Positions 27,164-38,575 of a stretch of 64,000 bases of DNA are shown in pieces. The stretch spans positions 2,707,642-2,771,641 of the forward strand of contig NC_135565.1 of NCBI RefSeq assembly GCF_964340395.1, given 5' to 3'. Every line of letters starts with the position of its first letter. Within the stretch, counting starts at the first letter, position 1. The notes beneath the pieces were generated by a model. It made no database searches. It saw only the letters and a program-made list of their open reading frames with translations, and had not been told where the DNA came from. Both the position numbers and the translations under genes were made by a program. Source of the DNA: Glandiceps talaboti. Taxonomy: Eukaryota; Hemichordata; Enteropneusta; Spengelidae.

Positions 27164-29117
27164 CTGTTAGAAATAAAGCATATATGATTACATTTGAACT
27201 AAACATTGTAAGATGATAGTGATGACAGAAATACTATAACATACATCATTAAAATCATCAATATTTAATTCGTTGCTTAAAGTGCGAATTTCATTTGTCG
27301 CATCTATGGAAATTTAAAATAATTGCAGGCTGCAATAGGAAACTTGCAATCCAGACTGAGCATGCTCAGATGCAAAGGACTATGGGATTATCTGTGGTTA
27401 TCGTAATACCTAATCTGGAGCTACCAATAAAAAAACCTCCCACAATTGTCAGGGTAACTATGAATTGATCATTCGTGGTTGCAAACAATGTAACAGTATT
27501 GTTTACAATACCAATTCATTAGTATTTATTATCACATTTCCCATGATGCAACATTCATAATGGCGGGTTTGTAAGTTCCCTATTGACAGAGCAGATTAGT
27601 TTATAACTGATCATTATTAAAGAGAAATCTAATTTCTTGTGAAAAGTGTGAAGAGCTTTAATTTGTTGCCTCTTTGCTACGTAGCGGCTAGATCGCTTTT
27701 TTAATGTTGGAGTCGTACACAATTTACAGCTAAATAACATCATCCGTATACTTTCAGTCAACTAGCAGATAGAAAGTTAACTTTTCCTATAGTTTTGATG
27801 GACCGAAATACAATACAAACATACATTCATACATACATACATACATACATACATACATACATACATACTTGTACTCCGGCTGGGCGTTAAATTTCGACTG
27901 ACAGTTACAAATGAGGGCTATTGACCAATCAGGGAAAAGCGTGAAGACAGGTGTATGAGCAGAGTAGCAAATTTATCAAATGTTAGTGGCGGGAGTGTAT
28001 TTTCTGTGTATGAGATCCAATTAATGGCATCCAGGGAAGAGTGATTAGACGCAGACAATCATAACAAAAACATGACCCCAGACTGTGACTGAACAGATAA
28101 GACTTCCGTTCACACGTTGAACACTATTTTCGTAATAATAAACATTACCTCGGAGTGTATTTAGAAGGTGAATACACATACTACAAGGTAGACGGTATAA
28201 TGGCAGAGGGAAAGCGACGGTTTGCTGTTATGACAGCTGAGGACATAGATCAGAAACTGAAGGCAAGTGTACTGAAAAACGCACAGAAATACACTGAAAA
28301 AAATACTAGCTCATCATGCAAGTTTGGAATAGTTGGGCCGAAGATAGGGATGAAGACGGAATGGACAAAAAGTCACAATAATTGTGGACGGTATTGCATG
28401 GTAGTTTGAATGGTGTATTTTACTACAACTTGCGAGAGGTAGACGGTACTACTATTGCTTCGTAATACACGACATTTCAAAAGTTTGAATGATGTATTTC
28501 ATTTGCATGTAATTAATATGCTGTTTCTTTACACTAGACACAGATAAACAATTTCGCTGAAAGTTGTATTTTTGATGTCAGTAGCCAGGTTTACGTTTTA
28601 TCAGTGGCGATTAAATTTCATATCACTAGTTGCATGCACATGATGGATGTGATTGTATTGAGTAGTTTGTAGTATGAATGTCCTGCATAATAATATCGAG
28701 CAAATACACAGTGGTATGAAATACACTGTACATTGGGATGTAAATTGCTATTTTCGTCGTGCAACATAGCGATATACGTGTGTGACATTGAATGTTGACA
28801 CAGGCATGTATCCAGTTTGTTGACACGTGTCAGCTTCGATTGGAAGTCACGTTGGCGTCAGGGTGTCTTGTCGAAAATCAAAACATAAACAATGGGTGTA
28901 TGAACTTTTTCCTGGTAAGAATATGACACCATTGAGTTATTAGCCGGGGTACAAGATAAATGCCATCCTGGCAATACACGCCTCCTACGTCGGCGTGTAT
29001 TTACCCGGACGGCATTTATTACTTGTATACATACATACATACATACATACATACATACATACATACATACATACATACATACATACATACATACATACAT
29101 GCATACATGCATGCATG

Positions 29118-29151
<34 letters not shown>

Positions 29152-32100
29152 TACATACATACACACACACACATACCTTGGAGGAATTATACTGACATTC
29201 CTCCAAGCACATACATACATACATACATACATACATACTTGTACTCCGGCTGGGCGTTAAATTTCGACTGACAGTTACAAATGAGGCTATTGACCAATCA
29301 GGGAAAAGCGTGAAGACCGGTGTATCAGCAGAGTAGCAAATTTATCAAATGTCAGTGGCGGGAGTGTATTTTCTGTGTATGAGATCCAATTAATGGCATC
29401 CAGGGAAGAGTGATTAGACGCAGACAATCATAACAAAAACATGACCCCTGACTGTGCCTGAACAGATAAGACTTCCGTTCACACCTTGAACACTATTTTC
29501 GTAATAATAAACATTACCTCAGAGTGTATTTAGAAGGTGAATAAAATACACACACTACAACTTGTACTTGCAAGGTAGACGGTATAATGGCAGGGGAAAG
29601 CGACGGTTTGCTGTTATGACATTTGAGTGGGTTATACTTCCATGGTTGGGCCGAGGAGAGGGATGAAGACGGAATGGACAAAAAAGTCACAATAATTGTG
29701 GACGATATTGCACTGTAGTTTGAATGGTGTATTTTACTACAACTTGCGAGAGGTAGACGGTACTACTATTGCTTCGTAATACACGACATTTCAAAAGTTT
29801 TAATGGTATATTTCATTTGCATGTAATGAATATGCTGTTTCTTTACGCTAGACACAGATAAACAATTTCGCTGAAAGTTGTATTTTTGATGTCAGTAGCC
29901 ATGTTTTGTTTTATCAGTGGCGATTAAATTTCATATCACTAGTTGCATACACATGACGGATGTGATTGTTTTGAGTAGTTTGTAATATGAATGTCCTGCA
30001 TAATAATATCAAGCAAATACATAGTGGTATGAAATACACTGTACATTGGGATGTAATTGCTATTTTCGTCCTGCAACATAGCGATATACGTGTGTGACAT
30101 TGAATGTTGACACAGGCGTGTACCCAGTTTGTTGACACGTGTCAGCTTCGATTGGAAGTCACGTTGGCATCAGGGTGTCTTATCGAAAATCAAAACATAA
30201 AAAATGAGTGTATGAAGTTCTTCCTGGGAAGAATATGACACCATTGAATTATTAGCCGGGGTACAAGATATTTCACAAGTTAAACATTACCTCAGAGTGT
30301 TTACAACTTGCAAGTGATAGACGGTATAATGGCAGGGAGAAAGCAACATTTCGTAATAATTGAGGTCTGTATTTTTGTATTTTGATGACGGACTTATGAC
30401 ATATCAAGTGTTATTGGATTTCAGCTTCATGTACACTATATTGCTTCGTATAATACACGACATTTGAAAAGTTTGAATGGTGTAGGCTTTTTTGTCACAA
30501 TGTAACGATCATGGTGGGTTATACTTCCATGGTAACGATATATGTGTATGACATTGAATGTTGACACAGGCGTGTATCCACTTTGTTGACACATGTCGGC
30601 TTAGGCGTCAGTCTTCTTATCAAAAATCAAAACATAGACGATGGGTGTATGGAATTCTTCCTGGGAAGAATATGACAAAAGAGACTAAATAGCCAGAGTA
30701 CAAGACAAATACCATCCAGGCAATACACGCCTCCTACGTCAGCGTGTATTTACCCGGACGGCATTTATTACTTGTATACATACATACATACATACATACA
30801 TACATACATACATACATACATACATACATACACACACACGTACGTACGTACATACGTACATACATACATACATACATACATACATACATACATACATAAA
30901 ACTCACCTCTCGTATTGTTCATTAGGTTCCCGTTCCAGCATAAAGTATGTCATTATTGTGATGAGTACAGCGACACCAAACACTAACATAGCCAGAATTA
31001 CCAGACCAATGTCAAGACATATTCTCCATGTCTAAAGAGATAGTACACAAACAAAGTCATCGTTTTTGAGGCACACTCAACGTTGAGGGCATACTACCAT
31101 CGAAGTTATTGACGCTTTATGGGGCACACTACTTGTCGAGATATTTTCACTCGAGTATCATCGTTTAATTAATATTGTGCAAATATAATCTCCATTTACA
31201 AATTGCGAAATGGCCATCCATGTAGAGCTGCTAACATCCAATAGTTACAATTTATTATATTCTTTTAGGTTGTATATCCTAAACAAAGATAACCTAGAAG
31301 TGACGTCATCACCTCCAATCATTAGCATTTGTGTACATTCAGTCAAGGATGTTGCATCATATAATTATCGTAGATTTTAGGAAAAAGAGAATGTATCACA
31401 CACCCCTGAATATTCATGGGAAAGAGGTAGAAATCATAGATATGTTTAAATTTCTAGGGTCACTTATCTCAGAGGATTTAAAGTGTGAGAAAAATGTTGA
31501 TCACATTGTAAAAAAGGCTCAACAACGCCTTTTCTTTCTATGCTGTTTAAAGAGCTTTGGTATCAGTCAAGCTATTTTAAAGAAATTCTACCGGGCTGTG
31601 GTTGAGAGTGTTCTGACATTCTCAGTCACAGTCTGGTATGGAAACACTACTCATAAGGATCGTGCTAAGTTAAATAGAATTGTGAGAAGGGCATAACATA
31701 TTATTGGTATAGGCCTTCCATCTCTTGAGTCACTTTTTAATTCACGTGTCACCAGGAAAGCAAAATCTGTAATTAATGACATGAACCATCCAGCCTACAC
31801 ATTGTTCGAACTACTGCCCTTTGGTACTCGATATAGATCAATCAAAACCAAAACAAATCGCTTCAAAAATAGTTTTTATCCTCTGTCAGGTCGTATTTTA
31901 AATGATTCGTAATTTGTTTTGGCGTTTTAGCGTATATGTACATATTTACCACTTTTAATGTTATTCATATCCACACTGTTCGTGTTTCAACCGAGCTACG
32001 TATAACCAAAGCGAATTCCATTGTAGAATTTATACTTATGGCAATAAAATTAATAATAACTAAAACTATTGTTGATATACTACTATAGAAATCAGGCTAT

Positions 32101-35100
32101 AGGCAAACTAAGATAGACACAAACTAAAACTATTGTTGATATACTACTATAGAAATCAGTCTATAGGCAAACTAAGATAGACACAAACTAAAACTATTGT
32201 TGATATATTACTATAGAAATCAGGCTATAGGCAAACTAAGATAGACACAAACTAAAACTATTGTTGATATACTACTATAGAAATCAGGCTATAGGCAAAC
32301 TAAGATAGACACAAACTAAAACTATTGTTGATATATTACTATGGAAATCAGGCTATAGGCAAACTAAGATAGACAAACTATTGTTGATATACTACTATGG
32401 AAATCAAGCTATAGGCAAACTAAGATAGACACAAACTAAAACTATTGTTGATATACTACTATAGAAATCAGGCTATAGGCAAACTAAGATAGACACAAAC
32501 TAAAACTATTGTTGATATATTACTATGGAAATCAAGCTATAGGCAAACTAAGATAGACAAACTATTGTTGATATACTACTATGGAAATCAAGCTATAGGC
32601 AAACTAAGATAGACACAAACTAAAACTATTGTTGATATATTACTATGGAAATCAAGCTATAGGCAAACTAAGATAGACACAAACTAAAACTATTGTTGAT
32701 ATATTACTATGGAAATCAAGCTATAGGCAAACTAAGATAGACAAACTATTGTTGATATACTACTATGGAAATCAAGCTATAGGCAAACTAAGATAGACAC
32801 AAACTAAAACTATTGTTGATATATTACTATGGAAATCAAGCTATAGGCAAACTAAGATAGACACAAACTAAAACTATTGTTGATGTACTACTATGGAAAT
32901 CAAGCTATAGGCAAACTAAGATAGACACAAACTAAAACTATTGTTGATATACTACTATGGAAATCAAGCTATAGGCAAACTAAGATAGACACAAACTAAA
33001 ACTATTGTTGATATACTACTATGGAAATCAGGCTATATGCAAATTAAGATAGACACAAACTAAACCTATTGTTGATATACTACTATGGAAAGCAAGCTAT
33101 AGGCAAATTAAGATAGACAAACTAAACCTATTGTTGATACACTACTATGGAAATCAAACTATAGGCAAACTAAGATGGATACAAACTACTAGTAAAATTA
33201 TTGATGTGGCATATAATAGATTATACAAGTGAGTGATAATGGTGCCTTTGTTATGTGGATATAGTCACCCTGTAATCAAGACAATGTAAACACGGAATGA
33301 AGTACAATGTACGACCACTTGAGGAAAACTTGTTATCAGGGATGCCACCCTACCATGAGTGTAATGACATCAATGTTAGTGTAATGACATCAATGTTAGT
33401 GTAATGACATCAATGTTAGTGTAATGACATCAATGTTAGTGTAATTACATCAATGTTAGTGTAATTACATCAGTGTTAGTGTAATGACATCAGTGTTAGT
33501 GTAATGACATCAATGTTAGTGTAATGACATCAATGTTAGTGTAATGACATCAATGTTAGTGTAATTACATCAGTGTTAGTGTAATTACATCAGTGTTAGT
33601 GTAATTACATCAATGTTAGTGTAATAACATCAATGTTAGTGTAATGACATCAATGTTAGTGTAATGACATCAATGTTAGTGTAATGACATCAATGTTAGT
33701 GAAATTACATCAGTGTTAATGTAATTACATCAGTGTTAGTGTAATTACATCAGTGTTAGTGTAATTACACCAGTGTTAGTGTAATTACATCAATGTTAGT
33801 GTAATTACATCAGTGTTAGTGTAATGACATCAGTGTTAGTGTAATGACATCAGTGTTAGTGTAATGACATCAGTGTTAGTGTAATGACATCAGTTAGTGT
33901 AATGACATCAATGTTAGTGTAATGACATCAATGTTAGTGTAATGACATCAATGTTAGTGTAATTACATCAGTGTTAGTGTAATTACATCAGTGTTAGTGT
34001 AATGACATCAATGTTAGTGTAATGACATCAATGTTAGTGTAATGACATCAGTGTTAGTGAAATTACATCAGTGTTAGTGTAATTACATCAGTGTTAGTGT
34101 AATTACATCAATGTTAGTGTAATTACACCAGTGTTAGTGTAATTACATCAGTGTTAGTGTAATTACATCAATGTTAGTGTAATTACATCAATGTTAGTGT
34201 AATGACATCAGTGTTAGTGTAATGACATCAGTGTTAGTGTAATGACATCAGTGTTAGTGTAATGACATCAATGTTAGTGTAATGACATCAATGTTAGTGT
34301 AATGACATCAATGTTAGTGTAATGACATCAGTGTTAGTGTAAATACATCAGTGTTAGTGTAAATACATCAGTGTTAGTGTAATTACATCAGTGTTAGTGT
34401 AATTACATCAGTGTTAGTGTAATTACATCAGTGTTAGTGTAATTACATCAGTGTTAGTGTAATTACATCAGTGTTAGTGTAATTACATCAGTGTTAGTGT
34501 AATTACATCAGTGTTAGTGTAATTACATCAATGTTAGTGTAATTACATCAGTGTTAGTGTAATTACATCAGTGTTAGTGTAATTGCATCAGTGTTAGTGT
34601 AATTACATCAATGTTAGTGTAATGACATCAATGTTAGTGTAATTACATCAATGTTAGTGTAATTACATCAATGTTAGTGTAATTACATCAATGTTAGTGT
34701 AATTACATCAGTGTTAGTGTAATTACATCAGTGTTAGTGTAATTACATCAGTGTTAGTGTAATTACATCAGTGTTAGTGTAATTACAGCAATGTTAGTGT
34801 AATTACATCAATGTTAGTGTAATTACATCAGTTAGTGTAATTACATCAATGTTAGTGTAATTACATCAGTTAGTGTAATTACATCAGTGTTAGTGTAATT
34901 ACATCAATGTTAGTGTAATTACATCAGTGTTAGTGTAATTACATCAGTGTTAGTGTAATTACATCAGTGTTAGTGTAATTACATCAATGTTAGTGTAATT
35001 ACATCAATGTTAGTGTAATTACATCAATGTTAGTGTAATTACATCAGTGTTAGTGTAATTACATCAATGTTAGTGTAATTACATCAATGTTAGTGTAATT

Positions 35101-35709
35101 ACATCAATGTTAGTGTAATTACATCAATGTTAGTGTACAGCAACATGTTGCAACAATAGTTTCAACTTTTTACCCTCTTAGTTTACATATAGATTGATTT
35201 CGCCGGTAGGAATATCTAGATATGTAATTTAGTACTCTGACAGAGAACTATTAATTTTCTGACTTGCTTCCCTTTTCCTTGTTTAACTTATTTACTATAC
35301 CATATCGAATGCTAACCCAGTTAAACAAATCTGGAGCCTACTGGTAAACAATTACAGAGCTACACATTCCAACTTACCTCTGAAATACATTTAATGTCTC
35401 TGCTGTATGGACTTTGAAACTCTTCAGTGCAATGTTTTGAATGGTATTCGTGGGTTGCAGCATACCAACCATTGGCAACGGCAATAATGGCCATAACAAG
35501 TGTGGTTATACCCAGGCCATATAGAGTTTGTACCTACAGAAATATAGGTATAGATGTTACAGTCATCATTGTCATCGTGACCACCACCATCACCAGCACC
35601 AGTACCACCACCACCACCACCACCACAAGCACCACCACTACCACCACCACCTCCACCACCACCAACAACAACAACAACGTCGTAGTCGTCGTCGTCGTCG
35701 TCGTCGTCG

Positions 35710-35797
<88 letters not shown>

Positions 35798-37024
35798 TAC
35801 TACATATTTTGCACATTTTTATAGTATATTAATATATAAACATTTACCTTTTTCATTCTTCGTTTCATTCCCCTCATGGCACAGACATAGATACCAATAA
35901 CAATGAACTAAAAAGAAATATTGAAACAAAATAAAAACTAAGACAGCATCACCAATTGAAAGGAGGTACGAGATATGGGTCACGTGTATGAATTGTGACG
36001 TCACATAAATAAACAGCATCCGGGCATTATAGTCACCTGTTGACATTTTCTCTATTGTTTATGTTTTCATTTTTGTATAAAGTTCAAAATATCGGCTAAG
36101 TCAAATGTAGACAGGTAAATGAATGTTGATAACCCTACGACATGTCTAACTTAGACTTTCATTTAGACAGCTGCTTCGTTCTCACTGTTTACTTAGAAAT
36201 GAGGTCACAATGAAGTCACATCATTTCATTGTGTAAAAGCATAACGATTTAACCAAACAATATCTTAGAAATGGTCACATGCTGATATAATCCTTGTTGG
36301 TAATGGCCATCACAACCCCAATTTACAAGCGACTTTATTTATATTGTGTCTTCAACGTCAACGTGCACATTTCTTTGTCTCGAAGCTCAACCACTTGAAC
36401 CATAAATAGCACCTACATACCAGTTTTGTCATAAAATGTACAACACCAGCATAATATAGTATGACCTGTATAACACCTTAAAACATGATATCTGGGAATG
36501 AATGGATACATGTGTATATGTTCACGGATTAGGCTTCCTTGGGTCACACGTAATCAAGTATGAAGTGTGTATGTCGGAAGGAAATATCACCATATTTGCG
36601 TAGAGTAGTAACACAAGGCCTGATTATTAACGTCCATGAATATACTGATATGTCACGAAATTTGTTTATAAAATGAAACACAACTAAAGGACTGTTTTTG
36701 GTAATATTAGTACTTGGTGTTGACATGTTAATTAATAAAATATTGATTTTTGGTTGTTCCGTTTGTCATAACACACCAGAATACAGTAACATATATATGT
36801 CACGATTTATAACGACGTGGCCATGAAAGTCCTTAAAATAGTCTACTTACAATAATACCCGTCCATATTGGTGTCGCTAACTGGAAGCCTACACATCGGA
36901 ATATTACAAAGAATACACCGATCAGTATCGTCAAAAGACCCAGTGTTATAAGACAAACACCCAGACCAAAGACGATACTGTACGCGAATATCTGAATCTG
37001 CTCGCTAGGTTTGAGTTTACGCAT
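25753..37024 (-). CDS. Gene B: CD20/MS4A-like four-helix membrane protein with a long disordered tail (641 aa, 5 coding exons)
   Basis: The coding exons are 37024-36851, 35907-35848, 35533-35378, 31031-30907 and 27163-25753. All junctions are GT-AG, the phases are 0,0,0,2 and the joined frame is 641 codons without a stop. The start is fixed by an in-frame TGA 21 nt upstream. A good acceptor (TTTACAG) at 37134-37140 suggests a non-coding exon further upstream. Helices lie at about residues 12-42, 51-70, 82-102 and 134-159. The ATPIWTG motif before helix 2 and two cysteines (113, 127) in the loop between helices 3 and 4 fit the CD20/MS4A-like superfamily. A cytoplasmic tail of about 480 residues follows. 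It contains TAEEKHNR, a Ser-rich SSGWSSEY block, three 13-residue repeats with an SDDYPPL-type core and a C-terminal RPPARPSEYFG motif. The family call rests on pattern, not on a search; the role is unknown. Gene A is its upstream tandem paralogue. Confidence 0.85.
27822..27867. repeat. (CATA)n microsatellite
   Basis: About eleven CATA units lie directly left of the first hairpin-ended element copy in gene B intron 4. Confidence 0.95.
27868..29023. mobile_element. Hairpin-ended repeat element, copy 1 (most complete)
   Basis: It starts cttgtactccggctgggcg and ends ggcatttattacttgta, and both ends abut (CATA)n tracts. Near the right end, 28956-29014 form a long imperfect hairpin: the inner stem AATACACGCC / GGCGTGTATT is perfect with a 9-nt loop, and the outer stem AAATGCC / GGCATTT is also perfect. 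Copies 2 and 3 follow directly, all inside gene B intron 4. I see no clear terminal inverted repeats. A small coding-like fragment lies at 28198-28409. Confidence 0.7.
28198..28409 (+). pseudogene. Captured coding fragment inside the repeat element
   Basis: An open frame starts MAEGKRRFAVMTAEDIDQKL and continues with Lys/Asn-rich sequence to a stop at 28409. The start resembles the short 'RFA-x-x-(T/S)-x-ED' N-terminal segment seen in many invertebrate genes and in Crypton-type recombinase relatives; this is recognition from memory. Copy 2 has the same ATG but is frameshifted and soon stops. Copy 3 keeps MAGRKQHFV and then diverges. It is most likely a dead captured or ancestral exon and not a host gene. 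Confidence 0.35.
29024..29238. repeat. (CATA)n / (CA)n microsatellite block between element copies
   Basis: CATA units with CATG variants and a CACACA tract are interrupted by a 31-nt island around 29174-29209, itself a hairpin (cttggaggaat / attcctccaag). Open frames here on both strands (repeated YIHT or YVCM) are artefacts of the repeat. Confidence 0.95.
29239..30268. mobile_element. Hairpin-ended repeat element, copy 2 (right end replaced)
   Basis: It is highly similar to copy 1 from cttgtactccggctgggcg through the attagccggggtacaagata block. About 110 bp including most of the coding-like fragment are missing. Its terminal hairpin is missing because copy 3 begins at this point. Confidence 0.7.
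30269..30774. mobile_element. Hairpin-ended repeat element, copy 3 (internally deleted)
   Basis: It starts at the internal acctcagagtg block, keeps shortened forms of later segments and ends with the same hairpin (AATACACGC / GCGTGTATT) and the same ggcatttattacttgta end. The fused copy 2-3 structure looks like recombination between two elements. Confidence 0.65.
30775..30898. repeat. (CATA)n with (CGTA) variants
   Basis: A tetranucleotide tract reaches to within 10 nt of the gene B exon 4 donor. Open frames in it are artefacts. Confidence 0.95.
30907..31031 (-). CDS. Gene B coding exon 4 (125 nt): helix 4
   Basis: The acceptor is TCTCTTTAG and the donor GTGAGT, phase 2. The exon encodes TWRICLDIGLVILAM and the rest of helix 4. 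The RICLD motif and the exact 125-nt length are shared with gene A exon 4. A (CATA)n tract begins within about 10 nt of the donor on the intron side. Confidence 0.9.
31345..32057 (+). mobile_element. CR1/L2/Jockey-type LINE, 5'-truncated 3' end, decayed
   Basis: The plus strand reads the C-terminal part of a non-LTR reverse transcriptase. It shows IVDFRKKR, then FKFLGSLISEDLK, KKAQQRLFFL, the VLTFSVTVWYGN block, and then LFELLPFGTRYR and NRFKNSFYPL to a stop at 31912. The frame is broken by an in-frame TAA at 31694, and the RT catalytic core is missing at the 5' side. A short 3' end follows, finishing in an aataaaattaataataac tail. It sits in gene B intron 3 in antisense orientation to the gene. 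The family call is from motif recognition; the exact clade is uncertain. Confidence 0.85.
32059..33185. repeat. 64-bp tandem repeat, about 17 copies
   Basis: Units start actaaaactattgttgatat and end aagatagacacaa. Some copies are 8 bp shorter because an 'acaaacta' block is lost (for example at about 32374, 32559 and 32741), and a longer two- to three-unit pattern repeats. The array starts immediately at the LINE tail. It lies in gene B intron 3. Confidence 0.95.
33186..33354. other. Unique intron segment
   Basis: Short non-repetitive spacer between two arrays in gene B intron 3. Confidence 0.5.
33355..35137. repeat. 20-bp minisatellite, about 89 copies
   Basis: The unit is gtgtaat(g/t)acatca(a/g)tgtta. 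Two or three variable sites give alternating blocks of g-type and t-type units, and a few copies are shortened (catcagttagtgt). It occupies 1.8 kb of gene B intron 3, ending about 240 bp before exon 3. Confidence 0.97.
35378..35533 (-). CDS. Gene B coding exon 3 (52 codons): helix 3 and extracellular loop
   Basis: The acceptor is TTTCTGTAG and the donor GTAAGTTG. The exon encodes VQTLYGLGITT and a hydrophobic helix, then a polar loop with Cys113 and Cys127, which probably form a disulphide. The gene A counterpart is 147 nt with the same two-cysteine layout. Confidence 0.9.
35576..35797. repeat. Trinucleotide block (ACC)n-(ACA)n-(CGT)n-(CAT)n
   Basis: Four different trinucleotide tracts lie end to end, the longest about 30 CAT units, and fill most of the 314-nt gene B intron 2. 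Homopolymer frames (poly-Asp, poly-Met, poly-His, poly-Ile) read through it on both strands and are artefacts. Confidence 0.97.
35848..35907 (-). CDS. Gene B coding exon 2 (20 codons): rest of helix 2 and basic loop
   Basis: The acceptor is TTTTTAG and the donor GTAAATG. The exon encodes a hydrophobic stretch ending in a strongly basic cytoplasmic segment (MRGMKRRMKK). It is exactly 60 nt, the same as gene A exon 2, and is too short to appear as an ordinary open frame. Confidence 0.9.
36851..37024 (-). CDS. Gene B coding exon 1 (58 codons): N-terminus, helix 1, start of helix 2
   Basis: It begins MRKLKPSEQIQIF and covers helix 1 and the ATPIWTGII segment. The donor after the exon is GTAAGTAG and the phase is 0. 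Gene A exon 1 is one codon longer and shares the (F/Y)Q(L/I)ATPIW sequence. A possible upstream non-coding exon with donor CAAG|GTAGGT ends at 41429, but this is only a guess. Confidence 0.9.
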
Positions 37025-37133
37025 CTTGTGGACTTTCCAAATTCACTGCCGTTACAATGAGTCGTATTTTTAGAACTTTCAAATCCAGTGGTTGGTTGGT
37101 TGGCTGTCAAATATGGCGGCCAGTCACTAATGG

Positions 37134-38575
37134 CTGTAAACGAAATAGTTGAAGGAGATTGAAGAGGTGGTAAAAGTGACAAATGAATTGGTTACCATTG
37201 GTTACTATTGGTTACTATAATAAACCATATACGTTTACATGTCAGTATACAGGTGACTGAAACACGACACAGACACTTCCAAACTTATTCTATTGAGGAA
37301 TTTCACTTATATTCTAAATTAGGCCTAAAAATAATTGTTTGCTTTCGGTTACACGACCCAACCTAGTTTTTCATTGCCGACCCTTATCTTTTTTTTACGT
37401 ATTCGAGATCAGGAGAAATAGTGGATACGGAAACTGACATCAACTTAAAAAGACTATAAAACTATTCTTCCAATCTGTAATGACTGTACATCTGATAGGA
37501 AGATATAAATAACACAAAGACCATATGTAAAACAATGGAAAACCTGAACTAGACACTAACACATGAAAAAAAAAATAAAAAAAATAAAAAATCTACGTAC
37601 CCCACCTATTCTAAAATTGAGTGTAATCGGAACCACACAATTTTTTATTAGGCCTTATGTCACTGGTGTATGTTTATACATATTATACTCTATACAAATG
37701 ACAACCGGTTTATTCAAGTGACAATACTTACAGAAACTTCGATTAAACTATTCTTAGACTAGCATAAAGTTAATTAATGTCAATGACATAATTTGCGTTC
37801 TGGCATTCTTAGAACTGTTAATTGCACAGTAGATAGTTCTAAGAGACTTGTACATTTTGATACGTATAATAAATTACGTCATCAGATCGTTTATAAGTTA
37901 TATCCTAATACCACGTTTTAGTTCAATCAATTACAAGTGACCATGAAGTAGAATAACGTGAGTACCTTTTAATATGCCGAAGCAATTTACATCCTAAAAA
38001 CTCACTTTGTGTCCCCTTAAAGGGTATATAAAGCATTACGTTGTCGTATAACATTTTATAAAGAATATTCCAAATGATTGACGTTCTCTGATTGTGTCGT
38101 TGGTTGCCAGTCTTCAAATCCACCCCCACGCCTCCCCTCCACTCTACAAAAACAGTAAATGCACTTAAATACATGTTTGTATGGTAGATATACATGCAAT
38201 TATGAAATGCAGTCAATTCTCATAGATTAATCAATGAAGTCTAAATACACCAAATTATAAATGAAAAGAATTTCAAATACACCACGAGAACTGTAGTCAA
38301 TATAGTTGCGTTCAAAGTTATAGTATCATGGACATTATTATGTTGATTTGGAGTCGAGTACGGAATTCAACTCGAAGGATAAATGCACAAAAAGGGGAAC
38401 CACCCAGGTTTCTAAAATAAACAGTATGCATGAGACTGTAAATCTTTGAAAAAGGCGAGACAATTTCTAATTTATGTATTGCTCAACATATAGCCGAAAA
38501 TTTAGCCGTTCTTTCCCTATAACAGAAGGAAAATGGATAATTTTATGATTGAGTCGTGGTGACTTCTTTACTGCA
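37134..38575. other. Region 5' of gene B, no further exon established
   Basis: AT-rich unique sequence. It may contain the promoter of gene B if the acceptor at 37134-37140 is not used. I recognise no TATA box or initiator with confidence. Confidence 0.4.

Noticed and set aside
28858-29271. YIHT/YVCM repeat ORFs in CATA tracts (also 30734-31035, 42085-42803)
   Set aside because: Microsatellite translations open in all frames.
31331-31696. Functional reverse transcriptase gene
   Set aside because: Only the C-terminal end is present, with an in-frame stop and no catalytic core; it is a LINE fossil.
35424-35900. Poly-Asp, poly-His, poly-Ile and poly-Met ORFs
   Set aside because: They are read through trinucleotide repeats on both strands. 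The real coding part here is gene B exon 3 (35533-35378) in another frame.
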